Source of the DNA: UBA1426 sp052034085
GTDB lineage: Bacteria; Bacillota; Clostridia; Peptostreptococcales; Anaerovoracaceae
Reading direction: 5' to 3'
Length of the DNA stretch: 64,000 nucleotides
NCBI GenBank assembly: GCA_052034085.1
Contig: JBPOJA010000013.1
Span: forward strand, 1 to 64,000
The notes under the pieces are model-generated. The model worked only from the letters and a program-made list of their open reading frames with translations. It was not told where the DNA came from and did no database searches. Shown here piece after piece: positions 23,402 to 31,689 of the stretch. The translations under genes and the position numbers were made by a program. Each line of letters starts with the position of its first letter. The first letter of the stretch is position 1.

Positions 23402-24913
23402 CTACTTGACAAGGTCCTTGAGAAGAGAAAGCTCTTCGATTTTAAAAATCCACAGCAATAAAAGATATACAAGTCCGGCGGCAACTATAGTCCAAAACAT
23501 GGAAAAAACCACTGATAAATGTAAACCGTAAAGGAGAGCTTTAAAAACCAGTCTGGAACCTCCGACTGCAAGCAGGGCGGCAAATGTTATTTCTGCCATT
23601 TTGACCCTGCCCGTTGACAGTTTGATTTTGGGATATTTTTTTCGCATAAGATAATATAACATACCGGCATTTAAGGCAGCCGCCATGCTGGTGGCCAGAG
23701 CCAGACCCCGGTGGGCCATGGAGCCGATCAGAAGAAGGTTAAACAGAATGTTGGAACCGGCCCCTATGGCTCCGCAAACTACCGGTGTTTTCGTATCTTC
23801 TAAAGCATAATAGGCTTTTACCAGCAGGCTGTTGGCGGATGCAAAAGCCAGCCCGATGGAATAATAGAAAAAGGCTCCTCCCGTCAGGGCTGTTGATGCG
23901 GCATCAAAAGCACCCCTCTGATAAACCAGAGCAACAATATATTCACTGTATAGCATAGCACCCATGGATGCCGGCAGGCTGATTATAAAAATTATAGTCA
24001 TGCCCTTGGACAAGGCATCATTGAAAGCAGGATAATCCCCCGCCGCCATGGTTTTGGTCAGTTTCGGGTAAATGATGGTCACTATTATACTGATAGTGAG
24101 AGCGGTAATCATGCCAACCAGCAGATTGCCATAATTAAGCGCAGAAACGCTGCCCTCCGACAGGCCCGAGGCCAGCATCTTGTCCACAAAAGAGTTAATC
24201 TGATTAACCATGCTACCCAGAAATACCGGCAGAGCCAGGATCGCAATCTCTCTGGCAGTATTGCCAATTCTATATGAGAAATTATACAGGAAACCCTCCT
24301 TGCGGGTCATGAAAGCCATAATAATGAACCTTGCCATTGATCCAAGCAGAATTCCAAGGGCCATTACATAATGACTGTAAAAGGCTCCAACCACAATGGC
24401 TCCCAGCACGAAAATACTTTGGGAATAACCTGCCAGCATGGGTTTTAAAAATATTCCCTTGTAATGCAGATAGGATTCCATTAAGCTTGCGCCTCCTGTA
24501 AAGAGCAGATAAGCAAAACTGAATCTGAGGAAAAATACAGTCAGGCTGGCCGTTTCTCCTGTATAGCCTCTGGCAAACACTGAGGTCACGGGCTCTGCGA
24601 ATGCTATACCCAAAGCCGCCACAATCAGGGCTAAGAAGGTAGCCAAGTTGATAGCTTCCGAAGTAAATTTGTCTCCGGAGGATTGTCCTTCATTTTCCAC
24701 AATTCTTGAATAAATGGGCAGATATGAAACTCCCATAGATGTAAAGATGCCGGCAAAAAGTATCCCAGGAATGGCATTGGCCATAACATAGGCATCAACA
24801 ATATAGCCGGTTCCAAAAAAACCGGCTAGAAGTATTTCCCTTATAAAACCTGTGATTTTAGACAGCAGAGTCAGGATTGCCAGCAAGGCCGCTGTCCTGG
24901 CAGCAGTACGCAT
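23402..24913 (-). CDS. murJ: MurJ/MviN-type lipid II flippase
   Basis: 503 residues with about 14 membrane helices, MOP superfamily. N-terminal TAALLAILTLLSKITGFIREILLAGFFG, ANAIPGILFAG and later SEGSVSALNYGNLLVGMI are typical MurJ segments. It flips lipid-linked cell-wall or polysaccharide precursors across the membrane. The gene begins four bases after atpC, so it may be read from the ATP synthase promoter, and is followed by a NusG paralogue, which points to an envelope polysaccharide role beyond the housekeeping one (inference). Confidence 0.88.
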   Translation of the reverse strand: MRTAARTAALLAILTLLSKITGFIREILLAGFFGTGYIVDAYVMANAIPGILFAGIFTSMGVSYLPIYSRIVENEGQSSGDKFTSEAINLATFLALIVAALGIAFAEPVTSVFARGYTGETASLTVFFLRFSFAYLLFTGGASLMESYLHYKGIFLKPMLAGYSQSIFVLGAIVVGAFYSHYVMALGILLGSMARFIIMAFMTRKEGFLYNFSYRIGNTAREIAILALPVFLGSMVNQINSFVDKMLASGLSEGSVSALNYGNLLVGMITALTISIIVTIIYPKLTKTMAAGDYPAFNDALSKGMTIIFIISLPASMGAMLYSEYIVALVYQRGAFDAASTALTGGAFFYYSIGLAFASANSLLVKAYYALEDTKTPVVCGAIGAGSNILFNLLLIGSMAHRGLALATSMAAALNAGMLYYLMRKKYPKIKLSTGRVKMAEITFAALLAVGGSRLVFKALLYGLHLSVVFSMFWTIVAAGLVYLLLLWIFKIEELSLLKDLVK

Positions 24914-24917
24914 GGAG

Positions 24918-25322
24918 CTACCCCCTGAGTTTCACTCTGTTAAGCGCCTTTTCTATGGAAAGTTTTGCAAGTCTCACATCCTGTTCATCAGTGCTGGTCT
25001 CCAGTATGGACTTTGCTTCTTCAATCTTGCGCTCCTGGCGGGCCAGATCTATTTCCTCCGGCCATTCCGCCGCATCGGCAAAGATGGTTACGTGATTTTT
25101 TTTAACATCTATAAATCCGCCTGTTACCGAAGCAGCTTTAAAATCCTTTTCACCCTCTTCTTTAATGCGCATAATTCCGGTACCTAAAAGCTTGCACGCA
25201 GGCGCATGGTTGGCAAGAAAACCTTCGTAGCCGACTGTAGTCCTGACTATTACCATTTCCACTTCGCCTTCATAAAACAGCCTTTCGGGCGTTATTACTT
25301 CAAGCTTAAAGGTCTTAGCCAT
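24918..25322 (-). CDS. atpC: F-type ATP synthase epsilon subunit
   Basis: 134 residues from the ATG at 25322, which overlaps the atpD stop codon; an ATG at 25334 lies almost on top of the purine tract and is less likely. The N-terminal beta sandwich (FKLEVITPERLFYEGEVEMV, GYEGFLANHAP) and the two-helix C-terminal domain (EEIDLARQERKIEEAKSIL onward) are complete. Central-stalk subunit that couples rotation and can inhibit ATP hydrolysis. Confidence 0.93.
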   Translation of the reverse strand: MAKTFKLEVITPERLFYEGEVEMVIVRTTVGYEGFLANHAPACKLLGTGIMRIKEEGEKDFKAASVTGGFIDVKKNHVTIFADAAEWPEEIDLARQERKIEEAKSILETSTDEQDVRLAKLSIEKALNRVKLRG

Positions 25323-26712
25323 TGGATTTCTCATACCTTTCTACAACTTCGTCTATGCCTCCCGCAAACAGGAACATGGATTCAGGTATGTGGTCATGCT
25401 TTCCTTCCAGAATTTCTTTGAAGCTTCTTACTGTTTCTTTAAGCGGGATATATTTTCCCGGAGTTCCTGTAAATTGTTCTGCAACGTGGAAGGGCTGAGA
25501 AAGGAAACGCTGAATTTTCCTTGCTCTGGCAACCGTTAGTTTGTCGGATTCGCTGAGCTCGTCCATGCCAAGGATAGCTATGATATCTTGAAGCTCCTTA
25601 TAGCGCTGGAGCACTTCCTGAACTCCTCTGGCAGTATTGTAATGCTCTTCTCCGATGATTACGGGATCCATGATTCTTGATGTGGATTCCAGCGGATCTA
25701 CAGCAGGATAAATACCAAGCTCTGTGATGGCACGGGAAAGAACCGTAGTTGCGTCAAGGTGGGCAAAAGTCGTTGCCGGAGCAGGGTCAGTCAAGTCATC
25801 AGCGGGTACATAAATGGCCTGCACTGATGTTATTGAACCCTTTTTGGTCGAAGTTATGCGCTCCTGCAAAGCACCCATTTCAGTTGCCAGTGTGGGCTGA
25901 TAACCTACTGCGCTGGGAACACGGCCCAAAAGAGCAGATACTTCAGAGCCGGCCTGTGTAAATCTGAATATATTGTCGATGAAAAGCAGAACGTCCTGGC
26001 CCAAAACATCCCTGAAGTACTCAGCCATGGTAAGGCCTGATAAGCCTACTCTCATTCTGGCTCCGGGAGGTTCGTTCATCTGCCCGAATACCATTGCGGT
26101 TTTATCAATAACTCCGGAATCTATCATTTCGTGGTAAAGGTCATTACCTTCCCTGGTTCTTTCTCCTACACCTGCGAAGACCGATATTCCTCCGTGCTCC
26201 TTTGCTATGTTGTTAATGAGTTCCTGGATGAGAACAGTCTTACCAACGCCGGCGCCGCCGAAAAGACCTACTTTTCCGCCCCTTGTGTAAGGCGCAATCA
26301 GGTCAACAACTTTTATACCGGTTTCGAAAATCTGGGATGAAGTATCCTGGTCCTCGAAAGCCGGCGCCGGTCTGTGAATTGGCATCCTTCTTTCGGTTTC
26401 ACAGGGCCCCTTTTCATCTATAGTGTCGCCTACAACATTGAAGAGACGACCCAGCACTTCCGGTCCCACAGGTACACTTATAGGGCCCCTGGTGTCTACC
26501 GCTTTCATACCTCTTATAAGTCCGTCTGTCGATGAAAGTGCAACACATCTTGCTACGTCGTCACCTATATGCTGTGCAACTTCCACTACAATCTCCCTGT
26601 CATCGTGGATAATTTTTATGGCGTTCAAAAGCTCCGGCATCTCCTCCGGGCTGAATTTTATGTCTACTACAGGTCCTATAACCTGATGAACTATGCCTAT
26701 GTGCTCTACCAC
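25315..26712 (-). CDS. atpD: F-type ATP synthase beta subunit
   Basis: 465 residues, catalytic subunit. P-loop GGAGVGKTV, catalytic Glu in the VGERTREGND region, Walker B VLLFIDNIFRFTQAG and ALLGRVPSAVGYQPTLATEMG are intact. It forms the alpha3-beta3 head with the delta-alpha fusion protein. The gene lies 12 bases after atpG. Confidence 0.98.
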   Translation of the reverse strand: MVEHIGIVHQVIGPVVDIKFSPEEMPELLNAIKIIHDDREIVVEVAQHIGDDVARCVALSSTDGLIRGMKAVDTRGPISVPVGPEVLGRLFNVVGDTIDEKGPCETERRMPIHRPAPAFEDQDTSSQIFETGIKVVDLIAPYTRGGKVGLFGGAGVGKTVLIQELINNIAKEHGGISVFAGVGERTREGNDLYHEMIDSGVIDKTAMVFGQMNEPPGARMRVGLSGLTMAEYFRDVLGQDVLLFIDNIFRFTQAGSEVSALLGRVPSAVGYQPTLATEMGALQERITSTKKGSITSVQAIYVPADDLTDPAPATTFAHLDATTVLSRAITELGIYPAVDPLESTSRIMDPVIIGEEHYNTARGVQEVLQRYKELQDIIAILGMDELSESDKLTVARARKIQRFLSQPFHVAEQFTGTPGKYIPLKETVRSFKEILEGKHDHIPESMFLFAGGIDEVVERYEKSNG

Positions 26713-26724
26713 GCTGTTACCTCC

Positions 26725-27609
26725 TTATTTGTTGGCAAGAGCCTCTGCTCCGCCTACAATTTCCGATATTTCATTTGTTATGGCTGCCTGTCTGGTTCTG
26801 TTATAAGTCAGAGTTAATGCTTCCAGCATTTCCTTGGCATTGTCCGTAGCATTTTCCATGGCCATTCTCCTGGCCGCATGCTCGCAGGTAGCCGATTCTA
26901 TAATGGCATTATAGACTGTAATTTCAACATATTTGGGAATCAGATAATTGAAAACTTCTTCTGCTGAAGGTTCATATTCCACGTCGGTACCGAATGGATG
27001 CTTTTCGTAGGGGTCTCCTTCAATCTCAAGGGGCAGAATTGTCTTATGAAAAACCCTTTGCTCCAGCGCCGTGTGAAATTTGGTGGAAACCAGTATGATT
27101 TCGTTAATTTCTCCTTTGTCATAAAGATCCAGCAGATTGTCGCTTATCTCTCTGGTTTCTTCAAAGCTGATGTCTTCGGGAGGGAAGCAGTACTCCTTCT
27201 CGATCTCATAATCGTGTCTGAGGAAGTAATCCCTGCCTCTGCTTCCTATAGCCGTCACTACGGCTGTAGTGTTGTCCCTGCCGCTGTCATCTATCAGCTT
27301 CTGCGTATATCTGATTACGTTGCTGTTAAAGCTGCCGGCCAGGCCTCTGCAACTGGTGACCACAATATATGCGGCTTTATTTATTTCTTCATTTTTCTTC
27401 AGGTAATGAGAAGGCACATCTGTCGTGTTCTGAAAAACCTCTTCGATAACTTCCATAAGATAATGCAGGTTCCTCTTGCCTCTCTCAAAAGCTATTTTGG
27501 CACGCCTTAGCTTTGCAGCAGATACCAGCTTCATTGCATTGGTAATGTGCTCCATACTCACTATGCCGTTTATTCTTCTTTTGATATCCCTGATATTATT
27601 TCCTGCCAT
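26725..27609 (-). CDS. atpG: F-type ATP synthase gamma subunit
   Basis: 294 residues. The two long helices that form the rotating shaft are present: N-terminal IRDIKRRINGIVSMEHITNAMKLVSAAKLRRA and C-terminal ATDNAKEMLEALTLTYNRTRQAAITNEISEIVGGAEAL. It couples rotor movement to catalysis. One base separates its start from the end of the delta-alpha fusion gene. Confidence 0.96.
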   Translation of the reverse strand: MAGNNIRDIKRRINGIVSMEHITNAMKLVSAAKLRRAKIAFERGKRNLHYLMEVIEEVFQNTTDVPSHYLKKNEEINKAAYIVVTSCRGLAGSFNSNVIRYTQKLIDDSGRDNTTAVVTAIGSRGRDYFLRHDYEIEKEYCFPPEDISFEETREISDNLLDLYDKGEINEIILVSTKFHTALEQRVFHKTILPLEIEGDPYEKHPFGTDVEYEPSAEEVFNYLIPKYVEITVYNAIIESATCEHAARRMAMENATDNAKEMLEALTLTYNRTRQAAITNEISEIVGGAEALANK

Positions 27610-27610
27610 A

Positions 27611-29692
27611 TCAATGTCCTATTGAACCAAGAAAATACTCTTTAAATCCTATAATGGCTTCCTTAAGTTCTTCTTCCGTTTCACTGTCAAGTTTGCCTGT
27701 GGATTTAATGGACTTACCCACATGCGAATAGTTGGCATCCATAAACTGATAGAACTCTTTTTCGAATCTTTTAATCTCTTCTACGGGTATATCTTCCATA
27801 TAATTGTTGGAAGCGGCATAAATAATCATTACCTGATGCTCTACCCTGATAGGAGAATACTGCTCCTGTTTCAATATTTCCATCAGGATACGGCCATGGT
27901 CGAGACGCCTCTTTGTGTCTTTGTCAAGGTCCGAGCCAAATTGTGAAAATCCTGCCAGCTCTCTGTATTGCGCCAGTTCAAGACGGATTTTACCTGCAAC
28001 TTTTTTCATGGCTCCAATCTGGGCATCGCCCCCTACCCTGGAAACAGATATACCTGAGTTAACCGCAGGCCTCTGGCCGGAGAAAAACAATTCAGATTCG
28101 AGGAAAATCTGACCGTCTGTAATGGAAATTACGTTTGTGGGAATATAGGCGGAAACGTCTCCTGCCTGGGTTTCGATAATGGGCAGGGCAGTAATAGATC
28201 CTCCGCCTAAATCATCTGAAAGCTTTGCTGCCCTTTCCAATAAACGGCTATGAAGATAAAAGACGTCTCCGGGATAAGCCTCTCTTCCGGGGGGCCTTCT
28301 TAATAGCAGTGACATGGCTCTGTAGGCAACAGCATGTTTGGAGAGGTCATCATAAATAATGAGCACATGCTTGCCCTGATACATAAATTCCTCGGCCATG
28401 GCACAGGCTGCATATGGTGCGATGTACTGCATCGGAGCAACCTCACTGGCTGTTGAAGAAACAACTATGGTATATTCCATAGCTCCCCTGTCTTCGAGTA
28501 TCTGTACAAGCTGGGCAACAGTGGATTTCTTCTGTCCTATAGCTACATATATGCAAATAACATCTTCTTCTTTTTGATTTATTATGGTGTCGACTGCGAT
28601 AGCGGTTTTCCCGGTCTGTCTGTCTCCTATAATAAGTTCCCTTTGCCCTCTACCTATGGGAATCATGGAGTCGATAGCCTTAATTCCGGTCTGCAGGGGC
28701 TGGTGCACTGATCTTCTGTGCAGAACTCCAGGAGCCTGGTTTTCAATAGGTCTGAATTTATCGCTTCTTATGGGTCCTTTGCCGTCAATGGGTTGTCCAA
28801 GTGCATTTACAACTCTGCCTATTAATGCCTCGCCTACAGGAACTTCAACAACCCTTCCCGTGGGCTTGACCAGATCTCCGTCCTTAATCTCGGAGTCGGG
28901 GCCCATGATAACTGTACCCACATTGTTTTCCTCCAGGTTGAGTGCCATGCCGTAAACCTGGCCGGGGAATTCAAGAAGCTCTCCCGCCATACAGTTGTCA
29001 AGCCCGTAAACCCTGGCTATTCCGTCACCGACCTGGGTAACCGTTCCATAGTAGGAAAGACCCCATTCATTCTCATGTTTGTCAATCTCTTCTTCGATTA
29101 TTTTGCTTATTGCATCGGGAGTCTCAACCTCCTCTTTTTCAGCTCTTCCGGCCATCTGCTGGCGAAGCCTCTCGGCAAGGTCGGCCAGGCGCTTTTTGAC
29201 ACTCATGTCAATTAAGCGGCCTTCTATGAAAATCCTGGCGCCACCGATAAGAGAAGTGTCTATCCTGTTAAGCAGTTTAATTTCTTTGTCAAAATAATCC
29301 TTAAGCTTTTTTTCGAAAGCAGCAATTTTATCTTCTTCAAGGGGAATGGCGGAATAAATTATGCCATTGGATATCCCCATGCTTTCGTTCAGAAGAAGGT
29401 GATAACGTCTTACAATCTCAGAAAACTGGCTTTCAGCATTTCTGTCTATCACCATCATAAGGAATTCCATAAGCTCCGGCTGGATATGGCCTTCATAAAT
29501 CTGCCTTATGACATTTTTCTTTTCCTCACCCGGAACGGAAGGAGAGCGGAAATATTTATAGAAAACCTCTTCCCTGTCGAAAGTTTCAACTAACTGCTCA
29601 GCTTCAAGAAGAATTTGTTCACGGTTTCCCTTTTTCCTGGCCTCCTCCATAAGGGCTCTGGCCAGTGTCAGTTCCTTGCTCAGTTCTGCCAT
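27611..29692 (-). CDS. F-type ATP synthase delta-alpha fusion
   Basis: One open frame of 693 residues. Residues 1-179 are a complete delta subunit (six-helix N-domain, then LLNESMGISNGIIYSAIPLEEDKIAAFEKKLKD, SLIGGARIFIEGRLIDMSVKKRLADL). Residues 180-693 are a complete alpha subunit starting MAGRAEKEEVETPDAISKIIEEEI, with P-loop GDRQTGKTA and the ISVSRVGGDAQIGAMKKVAG segment. No stop lies between them. An internal ATG at 29155 (M180) falls where alpha would normally begin, but only a weak GAGAGG lies 12 bases before it. In ordinary operons atpH and atpA are separate, with one delta and three alpha per enzyme, so this fusion poses a stoichiometry question. Confidence 0.92.
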   Translation of the reverse strand: MAELSKELTLARALMEEARKKGNREQILLEAEQLVETFDREEVFYKYFRSPSVPGEEKKNVIRQIYEGHIQPELMEFLMMVIDRNAESQFSEIVRRYHLLLNESMGISNGIIYSAIPLEEDKIAAFEKKLKDYFDKEIKLLNRIDTSLIGGARIFIEGRLIDMSVKKRLADLAERLRQQMAGRAEKEEVETPDAISKIIEEEIDKHENEWGLSYYGTVTQVGDGIARVYGLDNCMAGELLEFPGQVYGMALNLEENNVGTVIMGPDSEIKDGDLVKPTGRVVEVPVGEALIGRVVNALGQPIDGKGPIRSDKFRPIENQAPGVLHRRSVHQPLQTGIKAIDSMIPIGRGQRELIIGDRQTGKTAIAVDTIINQKEEDVICIYVAIGQKKSTVAQLVQILEDRGAMEYTIVVSSTASEVAPMQYIAPYAACAMAEEFMYQGKHVLIIYDDLSKHAVAYRAMSLLLRRPPGREAYPGDVFYLHSRLLERAAKLSDDLGGGSITALPIIETQAGDVSAYIPTNVISITDGQIFLESELFFSGQRPAVNSGISVSRVGGDAQIGAMKKVAGKIRLELAQYRELAGFSQFGSDLDKDTKRRLDHGRILMEILKQEQYSPIRVEHQVMIIYAASNNYMEDIPVEEIKRFEKEFYQFMDANYSHVGKSIKSTGKLDSETEEELKEAIIGFKEYFLGSIGH

Positions 29693-30192
29693 GATCTTCC
29701 CTCAACTTCCTGTATTAACTTGTCCATGAAATCATCCTGACCAGAAATATCAAGCTGTTGTTCCAGCACTTTCTGGGCCGCCATCATGGCCAGGTTCAGA
29801 ATTTCTTCCCTCATGTCAGAAATAGCCTTGTGCTTTTCTGCCTCTATTTCCTTCTCAGCCTGAGCTCTCATTTCCATTATCTTATCGTTGGTTTCATCCA
29901 AGATAATTTTTGCCTGGGCATCGGCATCCATCCTGGCTTTTCTGATTATTTCCCTGGCTTCAACTTCGACTTCATCGATTTTCTTCTGATAATCCTGAAG
30001 TTTTTCTTCTGCAGTGGCATTTGCAATCTCAGCATTTTCGAAAGCTTCTTTTATCTGATTCTTCCTGTTCTCCATGAAATTGTGAACTTTCTCAAAAAAG
30101 AACTTTCTCATGAAGAAATACAGGGTAATCAGAGTCATCCACATGAAAACCAGGGTCCAGTTAAATTCAATCAGTCCTGCATATAATTCCAA
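29680..30192 (-). CDS. atpF: F-type ATP synthase b subunit
   Basis: 170 residues: one N-terminal membrane helix (about 8-28, FNWTLVFMWMTLITLYFFMR) and a long charged helix that forms the dimeric peripheral stalk and binds delta. It overlaps the delta-alpha fusion start by 13 bases. Only one b gene is present, as in homodimeric-stalk enzymes. Confidence 0.94.
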   Translation of the reverse strand: MELYAGLIEFNWTLVFMWMTLITLYFFMRKFFFEKVHNFMENRKNQIKEAFENAEIANATAEEKLQDYQKKIDEVEVEAREIIRKARMDADAQAKIILDETNDKIMEMRAQAEKEIEAEKHKAISDMREEILNLAMMAAQKVLEQQLDISGQDDFMDKLIQEVEGRSWQN

Positions 30193-30233
30193 GACTTATC
30201 CACCTCACAATCATATAATTACGCACATAGGCT

Positions 30234-30506
30234 TTAGAGCAGTCCAATCAATGGGTTTGCCAGCACAAGGACTATGGCAATGATGAATGCAAATATTCCT
30301 GTTGTCTCTGTTACGGCTTGTCCAACTACCATGGTCTGAAGAATGTCCGCTTTTGCTTCGGGTTGCTTTGCTACACCCTCAACAGCTTTCATGCCAATCA
30401 GCCCTTGTCCAATTCCAATTCCAAGGCCGATAACCATAACCATGGCCGCTGCCAATGCAGAGATTCCTAAAATAAAGCCTTCTGATGTAACTAATGGAAA
30501 ATTCAT
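30234..30506 (-). CDS. atpE: F-type ATP synthase c subunit, sodium-type
   Basis: 90 residues in two membrane helices. The ion-site residues Q34 (GIGQG), E67 and T68 (AVTETTGIF) align with Q32, E65 and S66 of the sodium-binding Ilyobacter c-ring; the Tyr70 position is Phe here (F72). This combination is typical of sodium-translocating rotors and unlike proton-only c subunits, which lack the Gln and the hydroxyl. Sodium specificity is an inference from these residues. Confidence 0.95.
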   Translation of the reverse strand: MNFPLVTSEGFILGISALAAAMVMVIGLGIGIGQGLIGMKAVEGVAKQPEAKADILQTMVVGQAVTETTGIFAFIIAIVLVLANPLIGLL

Positions 30507-30538
30507 TTTACTTCCTCCTGTTTTTATATATAAATATT

Positions 30539-31252
30539 TTATGCTTCCTCTACGGTAAGTTGCATTGCCAAAAATGCCATAGTCAATGTGGTAAAAATAA
30601 ATGCCTGGAGCAAAGGTTCAAATACATCAAAGAACAAGCTCAGGGGCAGAGGTATCAGGTACTGGAAAAAGGGTATGCTGATGTTCATGGCATCAGTGGC
30701 GCTGTGCAATGCGTGGAAAGCAAACTCCATGATTATCATCCCGCCGGCTATATTGCCGAAAAGACGGAAAGCCAGGGAGATGGGTAGGGAAATATCTTTG
30801 ATAATCATAATTGGTGCCATAAAAGGGTATGGATCGCCATAGTGTTTGACCCATCCCATAAAGCCGTGTGTTTTTATGGAGCTGCCCTGTATAACCAGGA
30901 AAGATACGATTGACAGTGCAAAAGCCGTATTAACATCTGCAGTGACTGGCCTGAATCCAAAAAGACCCAAGGCATTAGCAAAAATACAGAAAATAAACAA
31001 AGTTCCGATATATGGCGCATAACTATCAGTATTCTTTTTAGGAAGTGTTGTTCCCGTAAAACTATAAATGCCTCCCACAATCATTTCCACTATCAACTGC
31101 AAAGTCCCCGGATCTCTTTTTAAGTTTCTCGTGGAAAAAAGGGAGAAGACTATCATTATCGCTGCCACGATTATACCAAAAAAAACGGTTTCAGTAATCA
31201 TGATTTTTCCGTTGAATATACTCATGATTATCCTTGGACCTAACTCACCCAC
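30539..31252 (-). CDS. atpB: F-type ATP synthase a subunit
   Basis: 237 residues, about five to six membrane helices. The essential stator Arg is in LPISLAFRLFGNIAGGMII, which also matches sodium-type a subunits, and the C-terminal helix EPLLQAFIFTTLTMAFLAMQLTVEEA is conserved. It provides the ion half-channels beside the c ring. Three bases separate it from atpI. Confidence 0.95.
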   Translation of the reverse strand: MGELGPRIIMSIFNGKIMITETVFFGIIVAAIMIVFSLFSTRNLKRDPGTLQLIVEMIVGGIYSFTGTTLPKKNTDSYAPYIGTLFIFCIFANALGLFGFRPVTADVNTAFALSIVSFLVIQGSSIKTHGFMGWVKHYGDPYPFMAPIMIIKDISLPISLAFRLFGNIAGGMIIMEFAFHALHSATDAMNISIPFFQYLIPLPLSLFFDVFEPLLQAFIFTTLTMAFLAMQLTVEEA

Positions 31253-31255
31253 TAT

Positions 31256-31615
31256 TTATACCTCCTGTTTTTTCTTCAGGCCCGGTTTTATACCGTGCTC
31301 GTAATATAGTGCAATTTTCAAAGTCATAAATCCCAACAAGGCGGCAATCCCTGGCACCGTTCCCAGATTATATGAAAAAAGAAATATGCCGCCATAAATA
31401 ATAAGCCTGACAAAATAGCCCAGCGTATTTATTAGTCTTCCTTTTTTTGTCTGGAGAGCCAATTTCGATGTAAACATCAGCAGGCTGAAATTGCCAATTG
31501 CAATTGCTGTTCCTAAAACCAACCCGTACAAAAACTTAAGATTCCAGCCTAAAAAGATCAATGAAACGATTTCAATGATGCCGGCTACGAAAAAAGTTTT
31601 TACTTTTAAACCCAT
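31256..31615 (-). CDS. atpI: ATP synthase subunit I-like protein
   Basis: 119 residues with four hydrophobic segments (AGIIEIVSLIFLGW, LYGLVLGTAIAIGNFSLLMF, FVRLIIYGGIFLFSY, GIAALLGFMTLKIALYY). It is the first gene of the operon, the usual place of AtpI, a chaperone for c-ring assembly (and magnesium or calcium uptake in some species). Sequence conservation in this family is low, so position carries much of the call. Confidence 0.82.
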   Translation of the reverse strand: MGLKVKTFFVAGIIEIVSLIFLGWNLKFLYGLVLGTAIAIGNFSLLMFTSKLALQTKKGRLINTLGYFVRLIIYGGIFLFSYNLGTVPGIAALLGFMTLKIALYYEHGIKPGLKKKQEV

Positions 31616-31637
31616 GGTTTATCTCCCAGCCCTTCCA

Positions 31638-31666
31638 TTATGCAACTTAAAACCGCCAATGTAAAG
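31638..31666 (-). promoter_or_regulatory. Sigma-A promoter of the F-type ATP synthase operon
   Basis: Minus-strand TTTACA (31666-31661), 17-base spacer, CATAAT (31643-31638), about 20 bases before the atpI ATG. The operon would run through atpC and probably into murJ and the NusG paralogue. Confidence 0.65.
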
Positions 31667-31689
31667 TGATTTGAACAATTTGTGAATAA

